From contig CAYJNQ010000001.1 in the NCBI GenBank assembly GCA_964371725.1, forward strand, positions 124,001 through 188,000: a stretch of DNA of 64,000 nucleotides, read 5' to 3'. The translations under genes were made by a program, and so were the position numbers. Within the stretch, counting starts at the first letter, position 1; the number at the start of each line of letters is the position of its first letter. The notes under the pieces were generated by a model. That model was not told the origin of the DNA, searched no databases, and saw only the letters and a program-made list of their open reading frames with translations. Positions 15,946 to 25,355 of this stretch are shown here, piece by piece. This DNA is from JAAYCI01 sp964371725. Its GTDB lineage: Bacteria > Bacillota > Clostridia > Oscillospirales > Ruminococcaceae.

Positions 15946-17259
15946 TTATTCTTGATTCAACGCCTCGATGGGCAAGAGTGTAGATGCTTTGAAGGCCGGG
16001 TAAAAACCGAATACCGTGCCCGTGACAACGGCAAAGGCAAAGGCAAACATAAAAGCCGGCACCGTGAGCACCACGCGAATATCTCCGGTTTGCAACAGGG
16101 CATAGGCGGCAAAGCTCACACCCATGCCAAGTAAACCCCCGATGAAGCCAATCATGGCAGCCTCCAGCAAAAACAAGAGCAAGATGTCGCGCTTTCGTGT
16201 TCCCAGCGCTTTCAACACACCAATTTCAGATGTGCGCTCTTTCACAGATACGAACAATACATTCATAATGCCAATGCCACCCACTACAAACACAATGATG
16301 GCCACGGCCAAAAGCAACAAAGACAAGGTATTGGCCGATTCCATGGCCGCTTCCATCGTGGCACCGGCATCTTCAATGGCATAGCTCGAATTCGGGTTTT
16401 CCTGCGCGAGAACCAAGGCCACGTTTTCCATGATGGTGGATACTTCTTCCATGTCGGTGGCAAGTAGCGTAAACTGGGGCTGGATATCGGGCGTGAACAG
16501 GTATTTGTCGGCCGTTGAATAGGGCATGAACACGCTCGTGTCCGGGTTGATGCCCGACACGACACTGCCCATGGCTTGCAATACACCATTGACCACGTAG
16601 CTGCGCCCGTCTATTTCCACCTTGTTGTCATAGGCACTTTGTGCCGAGCCAAAAATTTCCACGGCTACATCGTAGCCCAAAATCACACAACGCACCTCAT
16701 TTTCCTCATCCTCTTCGGTTAAAAAACTGCCGATGACGGGCGTGAGGTTTGAAATGACAGCATAACTGCTCTCTGTGCCCACCACCTCATAGCTGATGGC
16801 CTCTTCCAAATCGCCCCCAATCACCTCGGCATCCACGGTAGCCGAGATGGCACCGCTCACAAGATTTGGCACAAAAAAGAGGATGTCTTCAAGGATTTCG
16901 GCACTTAAGCCACCTGTGTCCATGGGTTGGCGGGCACTTTCCGCCCCGGTGGAAGCTCCTGCGGCAGCCGTTCCACCACCACCGGTCGGGCCACCACCGC
17001 CTCCCGGGCCACCACCGCCTCCCATCATACCGCCACCCATCATGCCGAAGCCGCTTTCCAAGTCGGCCCCTACGGTAATGGTGCCGGCATTGAGTGTTTT
17101 GTACTGCTCTTCCACATCCAGCCGCCCGCCCTCACCGATAGCAATGACCATCACAATGGTGGCCGTGCCCACAATGACGCCGAGCGACGTGAGGAGTACC
17201 TTGAATTTATTCTGTTTCAGGTTCATGAGCACGAGACGAAAGATTTCACTCAACCGCAT
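15946..17259 (-). CDS. MacB/FtsX-family ABC permease with Gly-rich insert
   Basis: A 437-residue permease. TM1 is in KVLLTSLGVIVGTATIVMVIAIG, a large extracytoplasmic MacB-PCD-like domain covers about residues 45-300, and three C-terminal helices form the FtsX domain around VFVVGGIGIMNVLFVSV and ERTSEIGVLKALGTRKRDIL. A Gly/Met/Pro-rich insert lies near residues 68-110, which is unusual. It overlaps the adaptor gene by 14 bases. The family moves peptides, antibiotics or lipoproteins, or senses envelope stress. The substrate here is unknown. Confidence 0.92.
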   Translation of the reverse strand: MRLSEIFRLVLMNLKQNKFKVLLTSLGVIVGTATIVMVIAIGEGGRLDVEEQYKTLNAGTITVGADLESGFGMMGGGMMGGGGGPGGGGGPTGGGGTAAAGASTGAESARQPMDTGGLSAEILEDILFFVPNLVSGAISATVDAEVIGGDLEEAISYEVVGTESSYAVISNLTPVIGSFLTEEDEENEVRCVILGYDVAVEIFGSAQSAYDNKVEIDGRSYVVNGVLQAMGSVVSGINPDTSVFMPYSTADKYLFTPDIQPQFTLLATDMEEVSTIMENVALVLAQENPNSSYAIEDAGATMEAAMESANTLSLLLLAVAIIVFVVGGIGIMNVLFVSVKERTSEIGVLKALGTRKRDILLLFLLEAAMIGFIGGLLGMGVSFAAYALLQTGDIRVVLTVPAFMFAFAFAVVTGTVFGFYPAFKASTLLPIEALNQE

Positions 17260-19030
17260 TGCTCATCACCACATTTTCTATGAGAACCGTATCGCCTTCC
17301 GAAAGGCCGCCCGTAATTTCTACATCAAAGCCATCAGAAAAGCCGGTTTGCACTTCCACTTCCTCAATGCTACCGTCTGCAGCGAGACGCAACACAATTT
17401 GCCGCCCGTCTTCACTGACAATGCACTTATTCGACACAAGGAGCACATCCTCCACCTGTCTTTGCACAAAGGTCACCTCGGCAGTCATGCCCTCGTATAC
17501 GGTGAGTTCCGGCAAGGCCGATAAATCACAGGCCACCACCACCGTGTAGTTCACGGAGCTTTGCATATTGCCCGAAGACACCAGCGAAATACTCTCCACC
17601 GTGCCGGATAGGCTCTCGTTTTCATAGGCGTCCATCCATACATTTGCCTGCATACCCATCTCGATATCAACAATATCCTCTTGCGGAATGCTCACAGAGA
17701 AACGCACGCGGCCGTCATTTGCTAAGCTCACCAAGGCCGTATTCGCCTGTAAGGCGGTATCGGTTGCGGCAACACTCATCACAAGCCCATCTTGTGATGC
17801 GGTTAAGACGCCTTCCTGCGTCACCTGAGAAAACTGTTCCATTTCGGCCGTTAGATTATCCACGGCCTGCTGTGCCTGTGTTAAAGAAGCTTGCACACCT
17901 GTTAAGGCACTGTCGTGCACACTTTGTGCCGTTTCGTAGCTGTGCATCGTCGCCTCGTATTGTGCGGCCAATTCCTGTTGTTGCATAGGCATGGTGAGCG
18001 CATAGTTGTCGCGCTCGTTGTATTGCTTTGTCAGGTTTTCCTGCACGGTGGCAAGCTGGCTTTCCAAGCTTTGTGTGCCGGTGCTTGTGCTNNNNNNNNN
18101 NNNNNNNNNNNNNNNNNNNNNNNNNNNNNNNNNNNNNNNNNNNNNNNNNNNNNNNNNNNNNNNNNNNNNNNNNNNNNNNNNNNNNNNNNNNGTGCTTGTG
18201 CTTGTGCTTGTACTCGTGCTTGTACTTTGGCTATTTTGCGCCGCACTAATCTGTGCGGTTTTTTCGGTTTGCTGGGTTTGCAACGTGGCCAGGCTTGCTT
18301 CCAAAGCGGCCACATCATGCGAAGTAGAAGGGCTTGTGCAAGTTGGGTCGGTACTGCCTAGGCAGCTGCGTGCATGGTTCAGCTCTGCTTGTACTGTGGC
18401 TATTTGTGTTTCTATGGAAGCGAGCTCGCTTTGATAGGTTGCCAAGTTTGCCGTGGCCGCGGCTGCCTCGGCAATTTGACGCTCTAAATCTGCCTTTTGC
18501 GCTTCAAGACTTACAATTTCATTTATAATTGTGGCATAGCCATTGTCAAGCTGTGCCAGTTGCACAGAATAGGTACCGGCAGCTATTTCGCCGTTGTGCA
18601 CGCTGGTTTCATAGCTTTGGTTGGCATTGGCCGTTTGCACACCGGCGTCGATTTGTGCCTGCTGCAACTGCAAATTAGCCGCCTCAAGCTCGGTTTCTTT
18701 GGCCTCATACATTGTCTCAAACTCTTCTATGTCCAGTTGCAATAGGGCATCGCCCTCCTGCACATAGCTACCGGGCTGCGCCAGCACCTCGTCGATGCTC
18801 ACCTCAAACCCAAGGCTCATTACGGTGCTTTCCATGGCCGCACTGCCCGTTTCAGAAAGCCCCACCACAATGTCGCCACGCATTACGGTTTCCTCTCCAT
18901 AGGCCTCGGCTTCGGTGGCGGTTTGTGTTTCATTTGCCGAAAACAGCACCTTCCACAAAAAAAACCCCAATGCCGCTAGCAACACCACACCCAAAAGTAC
19001 AAAAAGAACTTTCTTTTTGTTCTTTTGCAT
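17246..19030 (-). CDS. MacA/HlyD-like adaptor, interrupted by an assembly gap
   Basis: A periplasmic-adaptor-type protein of about 590 residues as assembled. TM helix VLFVLLGVVLLAALGFFLW is followed by a lipoyl half (DIVVGLSETGSA), long coiled-coil hairpins rich in Gln, Ala and Glu, then barrel and membrane-proximal domains. In the middle lies a Ser-Thr dipeptide repeat encoded by GTGCTT hexamers (on the plus strand), exactly where 100 N interrupt the sequence. Real length and frame across the gap are unknown. In Gram-positive bacteria such adaptors link MacB-type permeases to the wall. The ATG has an AAAGGAA site. A GTG 25 codons upstream is possible. Confidence 0.88.
   Translation of the reverse strand: MQKNKKKVLFVLLGVVLLAALGFFLWKVLFSANETQTATEAEAYGEETVMRGDIVVGLSETGSAAMESTVMSLGFEVSIDEVLAQPGSYVQEGDALLQLDIEEFETMYEAKETELEAANLQLQQAQIDAGVQTANANQSYETSVHNGEIAAGTYSVQLAQLDNGYATIINEIVSLEAQKADLERQIAEAAAATANLATYQSELASIETQIATVQAELNHARSCLGSTDPTCTSPSTSHDVAALEASLATLQTQQTEKTAQISAAQNSQSTSTSTSTSTSXXXXXXXXXXXXXXXXXXXXXXXXXXXXXXXXXXSTSTGTQSLESQLATVQENLTKQYNERDNYALTMPMQQQELAAQYEATMHSYETAQSVHDSALTGVQASLTQAQQAVDNLTAEMEQFSQVTQEGVLTASQDGLVMSVAATDTALQANTALVSLANDGRVRFSVSIPQEDIVDIEMGMQANVWMDAYENESLSGTVESISLVSSGNMQSSVNYTVVVACDLSALPELTVYEGMTAEVTFVQRQVEDVLLVSNKCIVSEDGRQIVLRLAADGSIEEVEVQTGFSDGFDVEITGGLSEGDTVLIENVVMSNAVE
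18092..18191. other. assembly gap (100 N) inside a GTGCTT hexamer repeat
   Basis: Exactly 100 N. GTGCTT-type units border the gap on both sides and encode Ser-Thr. The repeat probably broke the assembly, so 100 is a placeholder length. Confidence 0.95.
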
Positions 19031-19430
19031 CGTTTCCTTTACTCGTCCCCATGTTTGCAAAGCACTCGCACTCCTTTTGTTTTGAAATGTGCCCAAGCCG
19101 AGCACTGAACACAGTATAAAGCGTGCTTTTGATGGAGTTGTGAGGAAGCCGTTTTATGAAAAACACAATACAAACCTTATGGAAAAATCACTTTGGAGCC
19201 GTTGACAAACAAAGACTTTGTAAAAACCAGAACAAAATTTTTGTCAGATAAAACAAAATGCGCAAGCGATGCCGTGTGCATGGATGAGCATTTTTGTAAA
19301 ATATGACGGAAATTTTGCCGACGTTTTTTGAAGTCGATTTTGTCAACAGCTCCGCTTTGTAGGGGCGCCCACTTCCTTATGTTCAAAAGCAACAACCGGT
19401 CAACAAGGCTATCTCCCCCGCCTGTATTTG
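19031..19430. other. 400-base intergenic region between adaptor and kinase genes
   Basis: No credible gene. An 85-codon minus frame opens at an ATG overlapping the kinase stop (ATGA), but its composition is not protein-like. A near-palindrome around GACAAAAATTTTGTT is present. No clear promoter or terminator was recognised. Confidence 0.4.
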
Positions 19431-20924
19431 TCATTCCTCCCTCAAAATTGGCAACGTGAAAGAGAACAAAACCCCCTCTTTTTCATTTTTCGCCTCACAA
19501 TGCCCTTCGTGCCGCTCCACAACGGTTTTCACAATGTGCAATCCCATGCCCACATTGCCGTTTTCGCGCACACGCGCCTTGTCCGAACGGTAAAAACTGC
19601 TCCACAGGTGTGGAAAATCTTCTTCGGCAAGGAAACTGCCCTCGTTGTACACCGAAAATATGGCTTTGTTCTCTTTTTTGTACAAGCGAACCTCAATGCA
19701 CCCGCCTTGTGGGGTGTGCTCCAAGGCATTGGTTAGAAAGTTTTTCATCGCCTGTTCTAAATAATATGCATCGCCCAACACAAAAAGCCCACTCTCTATT
19801 CGCCTTGTAAAGGGATGCCCCTGTATCAAAAGTTCCATTTTATCCAAATGTGTCTTGACCAAATCCGACAGGGATAGTGCCTCTTTTTCAACAACACTCA
19901 GCCCATTTTCCAAAGCCGAAACGTCCAGCATGCTGCTTACCATATTGCTCAGCTTCTCGCTTTCCTCCACAATCACAGCACAATATTCATCCTTGTCTTC
20001 GGTGTTCACATTGTTTTTCAGGTTGTCGGCGTAAATTTGCAAAAGAGCCAACGGCGTTTTCATCTCATGCGATACATTTGCCACAAACTCGCGACGCATC
20101 CCCTCTAGCTTTTTCTGTGCGCCCAAATCGTCTTGCAACTGTTCGTTTGCCGAGCTTAGATCTTCTATGGCGTGTTGCAGCCGAGACGCCATGGTGTTGA
20201 TGTTTTCTGCCAGTGACGAAAGTTCTTTTGAGCCTTGTGCCTCTTCTACTGGCTGTGAGAAATCGAGGTGTGTGATGCGGGCAGCGGCAGCTCCGATGTC
20301 ATCAATTGGCTTTGTGATGGTGCGCGAAAGCGCAAAAAAGAACAAAAGGCCCACAACCAGCACCACAGCTGTGATGACCATGCCGGCCCCGGTGAGCAGG
20401 GCCACGCTGTTTTCAATGGAATCAAGCGTTAGAGACATGGCCACCGTAATGGTTTCCCCCGTATTGTCAAAACTGTCCACAAGGCGTAAAAGCATGGTGT
20501 TGTTTCCCGGCCTGCCGCCTTCGTGCATCACCAGTGTCGGCGTAGAAGCACTTAATTCTGTGTCGAGCTCTTCCGGCATATCTTGTGCTTGTGGCGGGGT
20601 AGGCGGCCCCGGGCCACCCGCTTCGCCCTGATGCAGCGGAAAACGGTTTGATGTTGTATACAGGGGTGTTTCCCCGCCATTGTTTACATGAAAATCAATG
20701 TTGTAATTGTTTTCATACGAACGCAAGATATCCTCAATGTCTTCGGTATCTCCGTTGTAGCTTGCCTCTATCGCCTCATAGGCCTCTCGCATCACATCGG
20801 ACATATGCCCCACATAATATTCTTTGGCAAAATACACATTGAAAATAAGCTGGCACAAAAACAAAAGTACCATAAGTAAAACAAACGACAAAGAGAGCTT
20901 AGTTTGAAGCGAAAATTTCCTCAT
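19431..20924 (-). CDS. sensor histidine kinase
   Basis: A 497-residue membrane kinase. TM1 lies near residues 9-33. An extracellular sensor of about 145 residues contains a Gly/Pro-rich stretch (GEAGGPGPPTPPQ). TM2 is near 177-202 and is followed by a HAMP domain. The HisKA box VSHEMKTPL supplies the phosphorylated histidine. The ATPase has N-box NFLTNALEH and a G-box with GNVGMGLHIV. It overlaps the response regulator gene by 26 bases, so the two are one system. The efflux unit downstream in the same orientation is the likely target. Confidence 0.95.
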   Translation of the reverse strand: MRKFSLQTKLSLSFVLLMVLLFLCQLIFNVYFAKEYYVGHMSDVMREAYEAIEASYNGDTEDIEDILRSYENNYNIDFHVNNGGETPLYTTSNRFPLHQGEAGGPGPPTPPQAQDMPEELDTELSASTPTLVMHEGGRPGNNTMLLRLVDSFDNTGETITVAMSLTLDSIENSVALLTGAGMVITAVVLVVGLLFFFALSRTITKPIDDIGAAAARITHLDFSQPVEEAQGSKELSSLAENINTMASRLQHAIEDLSSANEQLQDDLGAQKKLEGMRREFVANVSHEMKTPLALLQIYADNLKNNVNTEDKDEYCAVIVEESEKLSNMVSSMLDVSALENGLSVVEKEALSLSDLVKTHLDKMELLIQGHPFTRRIESGLFVLGDAYYLEQAMKNFLTNALEHTPQGGCIEVRLYKKENKAIFSVYNEGSFLAEEDFPHLWSSFYRSDKARVRENGNVGMGLHIVKTVVERHEGHCEAKNEKEGVLFSFTLPILREE

Positions 20925-21609
20925 CTGGCACCTCGAATTGGTATCCGATGCGATGCACCGTTTTGATATAAGCAGCTTCGTTTCCGAGCTTTGTGCGCAA
21001 TTGTTTTATGTGGGTGTCCACCGTGCGGCTTTCGCCCTCAAAGTCGTAACCCCACACGCTGTCTAAAATTTGTTCCCTCGAAAAAATAAGGGAGGGGTTC
21101 GAGGCTAAAAACAACAAAAGTTCAAACTCACGCTTTGTAAGCTGCAACGAGCTCCCCGCACACAACACACTGCGTTTGGCAACACTTATCACAAGCTGGC
21201 CGCGCACCAGATCGCTTTGAGCCGTTTTACCCATGCGCTTAAGCAAGGCCTCCACGCGCGCCAAAAGCAGCGAGGGCGAAAATGGTTTTGTGATGTAATC
21301 ATCGGCCCCGCTTTGAAAACCCTTCACTTGGTCGTATTCTTCTCCACGCGCCGTTAGCAAAATAACCGGCGTAAGTGCATGGTTCTGCCGTAAATTTTCC
21401 AAAACCTCATAGCCGTTCAATTGCGGCATCATCACGTCCAAAACAATCAAATCTATTTCGGCGTTGCGCTCATAAAACACTTCCAATGCTTCTTCACCGT
21501 TGTAGGCACGCAGCACGAAAAAATCGTGTGCTTTCAGCAAGTCATGTATGGCACGCACCATCTTCACCTCATCGTCCACCACCAACACACAGCGTTTCGA
21601 GCCCACCAT
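20899..21609 (-). CDS. OmpR/PhoB-family response regulator
   Basis: A 236-residue regulator. The receiver domain has the acidic pair in VVDDE, the phospho-acceptor aspartate in LIVLDVMMP, and the conserved threonine and lysine in LLTARG and TKPFSP. The C-terminal winged helix contains LTKREFELLLFLASNP and SRTVDTHIKQLRTKLG. It starts the operon with the kinase and is divergent from trkA across about 260 bases. Its probable targets are its own promoter and the MacAB-like genes. Confidence 0.95.
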   Translation of the reverse strand: MVGSKRCVLVVDDEVKMVRAIHDLLKAHDFFVLRAYNGEEALEVFYERNAEIDLIVLDVMMPQLNGYEVLENLRQNHALTPVILLTARGEEYDQVKGFQSGADDYITKPFSPSLLLARVEALLKRMGKTAQSDLVRGQLVISVAKRSVLCAGSSLQLTKREFELLLFLASNPSLIFSREQILDSVWGYDFEGESRTVDTHIKQLRTKLGNEAAYIKTVHRIGYQFEVPDEEIFASN

Positions 21610-21765
21610 AGAAGCATCCCCCTAAATTTTATACTTTCTTTAAGTTCCTTTCATTATAAGTGAATTTGTGATGAAATTATGAGATGTGTGCAAAATGCTT
21701 TCCCTCGTGCTCGTGTGTCATTTTTTTATCCATTTCTTTTGCCGGGATTAGAATGCGAAAATGTG

Positions 21766-21794
21766 TTGTAAAAAAGAGGATTTTGTTGTATACT
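21766..21794 (+). promoter_or_regulatory. predicted promoter of trkA-trkH
   Basis: TTGTAA (21766-21771), 17-base spacer, TATACT (21789-21794). Transcription would start about 70 bases before the trkA start. Confidence 0.7.
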
Positions 21795-21869
21795 GAGGCG
21801 TGCTGATTATTGTAGGAAAACAAGAACTTGTTTTCTTTAAAATTAAAAGATACAAAGGAAGCGTACGCT

Positions 21870-23231
21870 ATGAATATTATCGTTGTGGGGGCAGGCAAGG
21901 TGGGGGCCACCATCACCGCCTATTTGTGCGAAGAAAACCATGATGTGACGGTGATTGATACAAAAGAAGAGGTATTGGACGAGGTGATGAACGCCCTGGA
22001 TGTGCAAGGCGTTCACGGCAACGGCACCATCTATTCTGTTTTAAAAGATGCCGAAGTGGCCAAGGCCTATCTGGTTATCGCCACCACCGCCTCAGACGAA
22101 ATCAATATGCTGTGCTGCATGACAGCCAAAAAGATGGGTGCCAAGCACTGCATTGCACGTGTGCGAAACCCAGGCTATATCCGGCAAATCCCGTTTATGA
22201 GAAAAGAACTGGGTTTTTCTATGATTGTAAACCCGGATTATCAAACAGCCTTGGAAATTTCCAGAATTCTGCGGTTTCCCTCTGCCATCAAAATCGAAAG
22301 TTTCTCCAAAAGCCGTGTTGATTTGGTAGAGCTTAAAGTGCAAGAGGGAAGCAAACTTGTGGGTGTGCAACTAACGCATTTGCACAAGCTATTTAATGTA
22401 AAAGTATTGGTTTGTGCTGTGCAGCGTGAAGCCGACATCATCATCCCCAAAGGGGATGTGGTTCTGAAAGCCGGGGACAAAATCCATCTCACGGCCACCC
22501 ACGCGGACCTCAACAAGTTTTTTAAGCGTCTTGGCATTTTAAAGGACCCCATCAAAACGGTTATCATTGTGGGCGGTGGACGCATTGCCTACTACCTTGC
22601 AGACCAACTTTCCGACATTGGTATGCATGTAAAAATTATTGAAAACAAGGAAGATGTTTGTGTTTCGCTTTCCGAGACTTTGCCAAAGGCCTCCATTGTG
22701 CACGGCGATGGCACAAAACAGGAAATTTTGCTGGACGAAGGCATCGACACTGTGGATGCTTGTGTATCGCTCACGGGTATTGACGAATTAAACATGATTA
22801 TTTCCATGTATGCGCAAACTAAAAATGTGCGCAAAATCATCACCAAAATCAACCGCAGCGAGCTCATTGATTTGGCCGAAAACTTCGGCAATGACAGCAT
22901 TGTGTCCACAAAACTCACCACGGTGAACACCATTTTGCAATATGTGCGTGCCAAGCAAAATTCCTATGGCAACCATGTTATCACCTTGAATAAATTGATA
23001 GACGGAAACGCTGAAGCGCTAGAGTTTTTTATGAATCGAGATTCAAATTTAATTGGGGTACCGCTGAAAGACTTAAATATTCGCCATGATGCCATCATTG
23101 CAGGCATCGTGCGCACCAATGTTGCCCTCATTCCCGGCGGCGGCGACACCATCAAAATGAACGACAATGTCATCGTGGTTACCACAAGCCAGCACATCAA
23201 AAACATCGAGGATATCTTGGTGGAGGAATAA
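21870..23231 (+). CDS. trkA: Trk potassium uptake regulatory subunit TrkA
   Basis: A 453-residue cytoplasmic ring-forming subunit with two tandem RCK modules. Each half begins with a Rossmann nucleotide site, VVGAGKVGATIT and IVGGGRIAYYLA, and ends in a TrkA-C domain near residues 140-225 and 365-453. It binds NAD(H) or ATP and gates TrkH. The ATG follows AAAGGAAG; the trkH start lies 14 bases after its stop. Full-length for a double TrkA. Confidence 0.94.
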   Translation: MNIIVVGAGKVGATITAYLCEENHDVTVIDTKEEVLDEVMNALDVQGVHGNGTIYSVLKDAEVAKAYLVIATTASDEINMLCCMTAKKMGAKHCIARVRNPGYIRQIPFMRKELGFSMIVNPDYQTALEISRILRFPSAIKIESFSKSRVDLVELKVQEGSKLVGVQLTHLHKLFNVKVLVCAVQREADIIIPKGDVVLKAGDKIHLTATHADLNKFFKRLGILKDPIKTVIIVGGGRIAYYLADQLSDIGMHVKIIENKEDVCVSLSETLPKASIVHGDGTKQEILLDEGIDTVDACVSLTGIDELNMIISMYAQTKNVRKIITKINRSELIDLAENFGNDSIVSTKLTTVNTILQYVRAKQNSYGNHVITLNKLIDGNAEALEFFMNRDSNLIGVPLKDLNIRHDAIIAGIVRTNVALIPGGGDTIKMNDNVIVVTTSQHIKNIEDILVEE

Positions 23232-23245
23232 AAGGAAACCGTGTT

Positions 23246-24688
23246 ATGAGCTATGCAATTGTTGCCAAAACTCTTGGCAGAATTTTGTTGATTGTGGCCG
23301 CGCTTTTGTGCCTGCCACTTTTGGTGAGCCTTTATTATGGCGAATCCATCGCCTATGCATACCTGCTTCCCATCGCCCTGATTGTTGCCCTTTGCGTGCC
23401 CGCTCAAATCCTCATCAAAACAAAAGGGCATTTCCACGCCAAAGAAGGCTATATCATTGTGGCTTTAAGCTGGATATTGCTGTCTGTTTTTGGTTGCTTG
23501 CCGTTTTTTGTAAGCGGGGGCATACCCTCTTTTGTCGATGCTTTTTTTGAGACGGTGTCGGGCTTCACCACCACGGGCAGCAGCATCTTAACCGATATCG
23601 AGGCTTTGCCAAAAAGCCTTTTGTTCTGGCGCAGTTTCACCCACTGGATTGGTGGCATGGGGGTGCTTGTGTTTGTGTTGGCTGTTTTGCCCAGCACCCA
23701 AGGTGCCGAAATGCACCTCATGCGCGCAGAGGTACCGGGCCCAAAAGTTGGCAAGCTTGTGAGCCGTGTGCAGTTCAGCGCACGCCTTTTGTATGCCATC
23801 TATTTAGGGCTTACCCTTTTGGAAATCATCTGCCTACTCTTGGCCGGCCAACCCCTTTTCGACAGTGCCGTGAACGCCTTTGCCACAGCCGGCACCGGCG
23901 GTTTTTCCGTTTTGAACACGAGCATTGGCGGCTACCACAGCCCCGCCGTTGAATACATCATCAGTGTGTTTATGCTGTTGTTCGGCATCAATTTCAACCT
24001 GTTCTATTTTCTTTTGCTGCGCAAATTTTCGCAATTTTATAAAAATGAGGAGCTACGCGTATATCTGCTTGTTGTCACAGCGGCCATCGTGCTCATTTTT
24101 TTGAATATCTACTCGCTCTACGGCACTTTTGAGGAAACCTTCCGTGTCACCTTGTTCCAGGTGGCTTCCATCATCACCACCACGGGCTTTGGCACGGCCG
24201 ATTTTGCCGCTTGGCCCGTGTTTTCACAAACCATTCTTGTGCTTCTTATGTTTGTGGGTGCCTGCGCAGGCTCTACGGGCGGCGGTCTTAAAGTTTCCCG
24301 CGTGATTATTCTATTCAAACAAGCTCTCAAAGAAATCAAGCACACCCTCAACCCACGCAATGTCATCGCCGTGAAAATGGAAGGCAAAGCCCTTCCCTCC
24401 TCCATTCTAAACGGTGTTTGTGTTTTCTTTGTTGTGTATATACTGCTCATGGGTGTTTCGGTGTTGCTCCTTTCTCTGGAAGGGTTCGATATCACCACCA
24501 CCGTCACGGCCGTCATCGCCTGCATGAACAACATAGGCCCGGGGCTCGGCGCCGTGGGCCCCACGGGAAACTTCTCGGGTTTTGGAGATTTCGGAAAATT
24601 GCTTCTGAGTTTTGATATGCTGGCCGGACGGCTGGAGTTGTTCCCCATGCTTGTTCTGTTCTACCCGCGCACCTGGCGCAAAGCCTAA
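23246..24688 (+). CDS. trkH: Trk potassium transporter membrane subunit TrkH
   Basis: A 480-residue K+ channel-like transporter. All four selectivity-filter loops are visible with their glycines: TTTGSSI, GTGGFSV, TTTGFGT and NNIGPGL, separated by paired helices. It is the membrane partner of the TrkA encoded just upstream, and potassium enters through it. The length is typical for TrkH. No clear terminator was found before the poor-quality sequence further downstream. Confidence 0.95.
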   Translation: MSYAIVAKTLGRILLIVAALLCLPLLVSLYYGESIAYAYLLPIALIVALCVPAQILIKTKGHFHAKEGYIIVALSWILLSVFGCLPFFVSGGIPSFVDAFFETVSGFTTTGSSILTDIEALPKSLLFWRSFTHWIGGMGVLVFVLAVLPSTQGAEMHLMRAEVPGPKVGKLVSRVQFSARLLYAIYLGLTLLEIICLLLAGQPLFDSAVNAFATAGTGGFSVLNTSIGGYHSPAVEYIISVFMLLFGINFNLFYFLLLRKFSQFYKNEELRVYLLVVTAAIVLIFLNIYSLYGTFEETFRVTLFQVASIITTTGFGTADFAAWPVFSQTILVLLMFVGACAGSTGGGLKVSRVIILFKQALKEIKHTLNPRNVIAVKMEGKALPSSILNGVCVFFVVYILLMGVSVLLLSLEGFDITTTVTAVIACMNNIGPGLGAVGPTGNFSGFGDFGKLLLSFDMLAGRLELFPMLVLFYPRTWRKA

Positions 24689-25115
24689 AATCAGAAAACC
24701 CGTCTACACACGCCCCTGGAACACGGCCCCAAACTTTGTCACTTTAAAAAAGTGGACAACCCTTACAAAAAGGGCACCTGCAGAAAACGTTTGTGTGAAT
24801 TCGTTTGCATAAGCACAATTTTTAATGAGCGCACCCACAGGGTAGCAAGGTTTTACCTTGGATTGGATCGTGTCAACATCCGTTGAAACGATTGGGCGGG
24901 GCCGTATTCTATGTGCCCTTTGAAAAAACTTCAGGACTCTCTTTTTCGCAAAACAGTCGGGGTGTGGGGCGCTGGCCCCCCCCCATGGCCCACCCGGCCC
25001 GCCACCGTTTTGGGGTTTTTTTTTAGCCCCCCCCCATTTTGCATATTNNNNNNNNNNTCCATCATCGGCGGTTCGGCCCCCCCCCCCCCCCCCACGCTTG
25101 CACAAGCCGGCCCTC
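24689..25115. other. gene-free region containing low-quality sequence and a 10-N join
   Basis: No credible gene. From about 24955 the sequence has C runs of 9, 9 and 17 bases (24976, 25027, 25077) on both sides of ten N at 25048-25057, a pattern expected of poor contig ends. The better part, 24700-24950, contains short inverted segments (AAGGGCAC with GTGCCCTT) and might hold an untranslated RNA, which could not be identified. Confidence 0.6.
25048..25057. other. assembly gap (10 N)
   Basis: Ten N within homopolymer-rich sequence, probably a scaffold join. Confidence 0.95.
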
Positions 25116-25355
25116 TCATGTTTCGTCTATTTTTTCTCGCACCACCCTGTTTTCCATTTCCTCCTCGGCAAGGCGCGCCGTTTCCCTAGCGGCAGCCTCA
25201 TGCCCGGTTAAAGCCGCAAAGGGTGCAAACTGCGCTGCACGATCACGCCTTTTCATTTTGGGGTGCTTTTTCGAAAATGGACGCTCGCAGCGCAAAATAT
25301 CATCATAGCGGTGCTCGTCATTCCTTGTGCCCGCCAATTTGTTTGTTTCGCTCAA
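25116..25355 (-). CDS. YolD-like protein, C-terminus probably lost at the gap
   Basis: A 79-residue protein with the motif block MKRRDRAAQFAPFAALTGH, typical of YolD-like partners encoded directly after Y-family polymerases in Firmicutes. Family members are usually 100-120 residues. This one stops just before the unreliable sequence, so the end is likely wrong. It starts with TTG inside the last codons of the polymerase gene (38-base overlap) behind AAGGGGG. The biochemical role of the family is not established; a link to SOS mutagenesis is inferred from gene neighbourhood. Confidence 0.75.
   Translation of the reverse strand: MSETNKLAGTRNDEHRYDDILRCERPFSKKHPKMKRRDRAAQFAPFAALTGHEAAARETARLAEEEMENRVVREKIDET

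Noticed and set aside
19177..19434. 85-codon minus-strand gene overlapping the kinase stop
   Set aside because: Composition is not protein-like, no domain or signal is visible, and the stretch looks like intergenic DNA.
24704..25105. 133-codon minus-strand gene across the 10-N join
   Set aside because: Runs through homopolymer C and N; the glycine-rich translation is an artefact.
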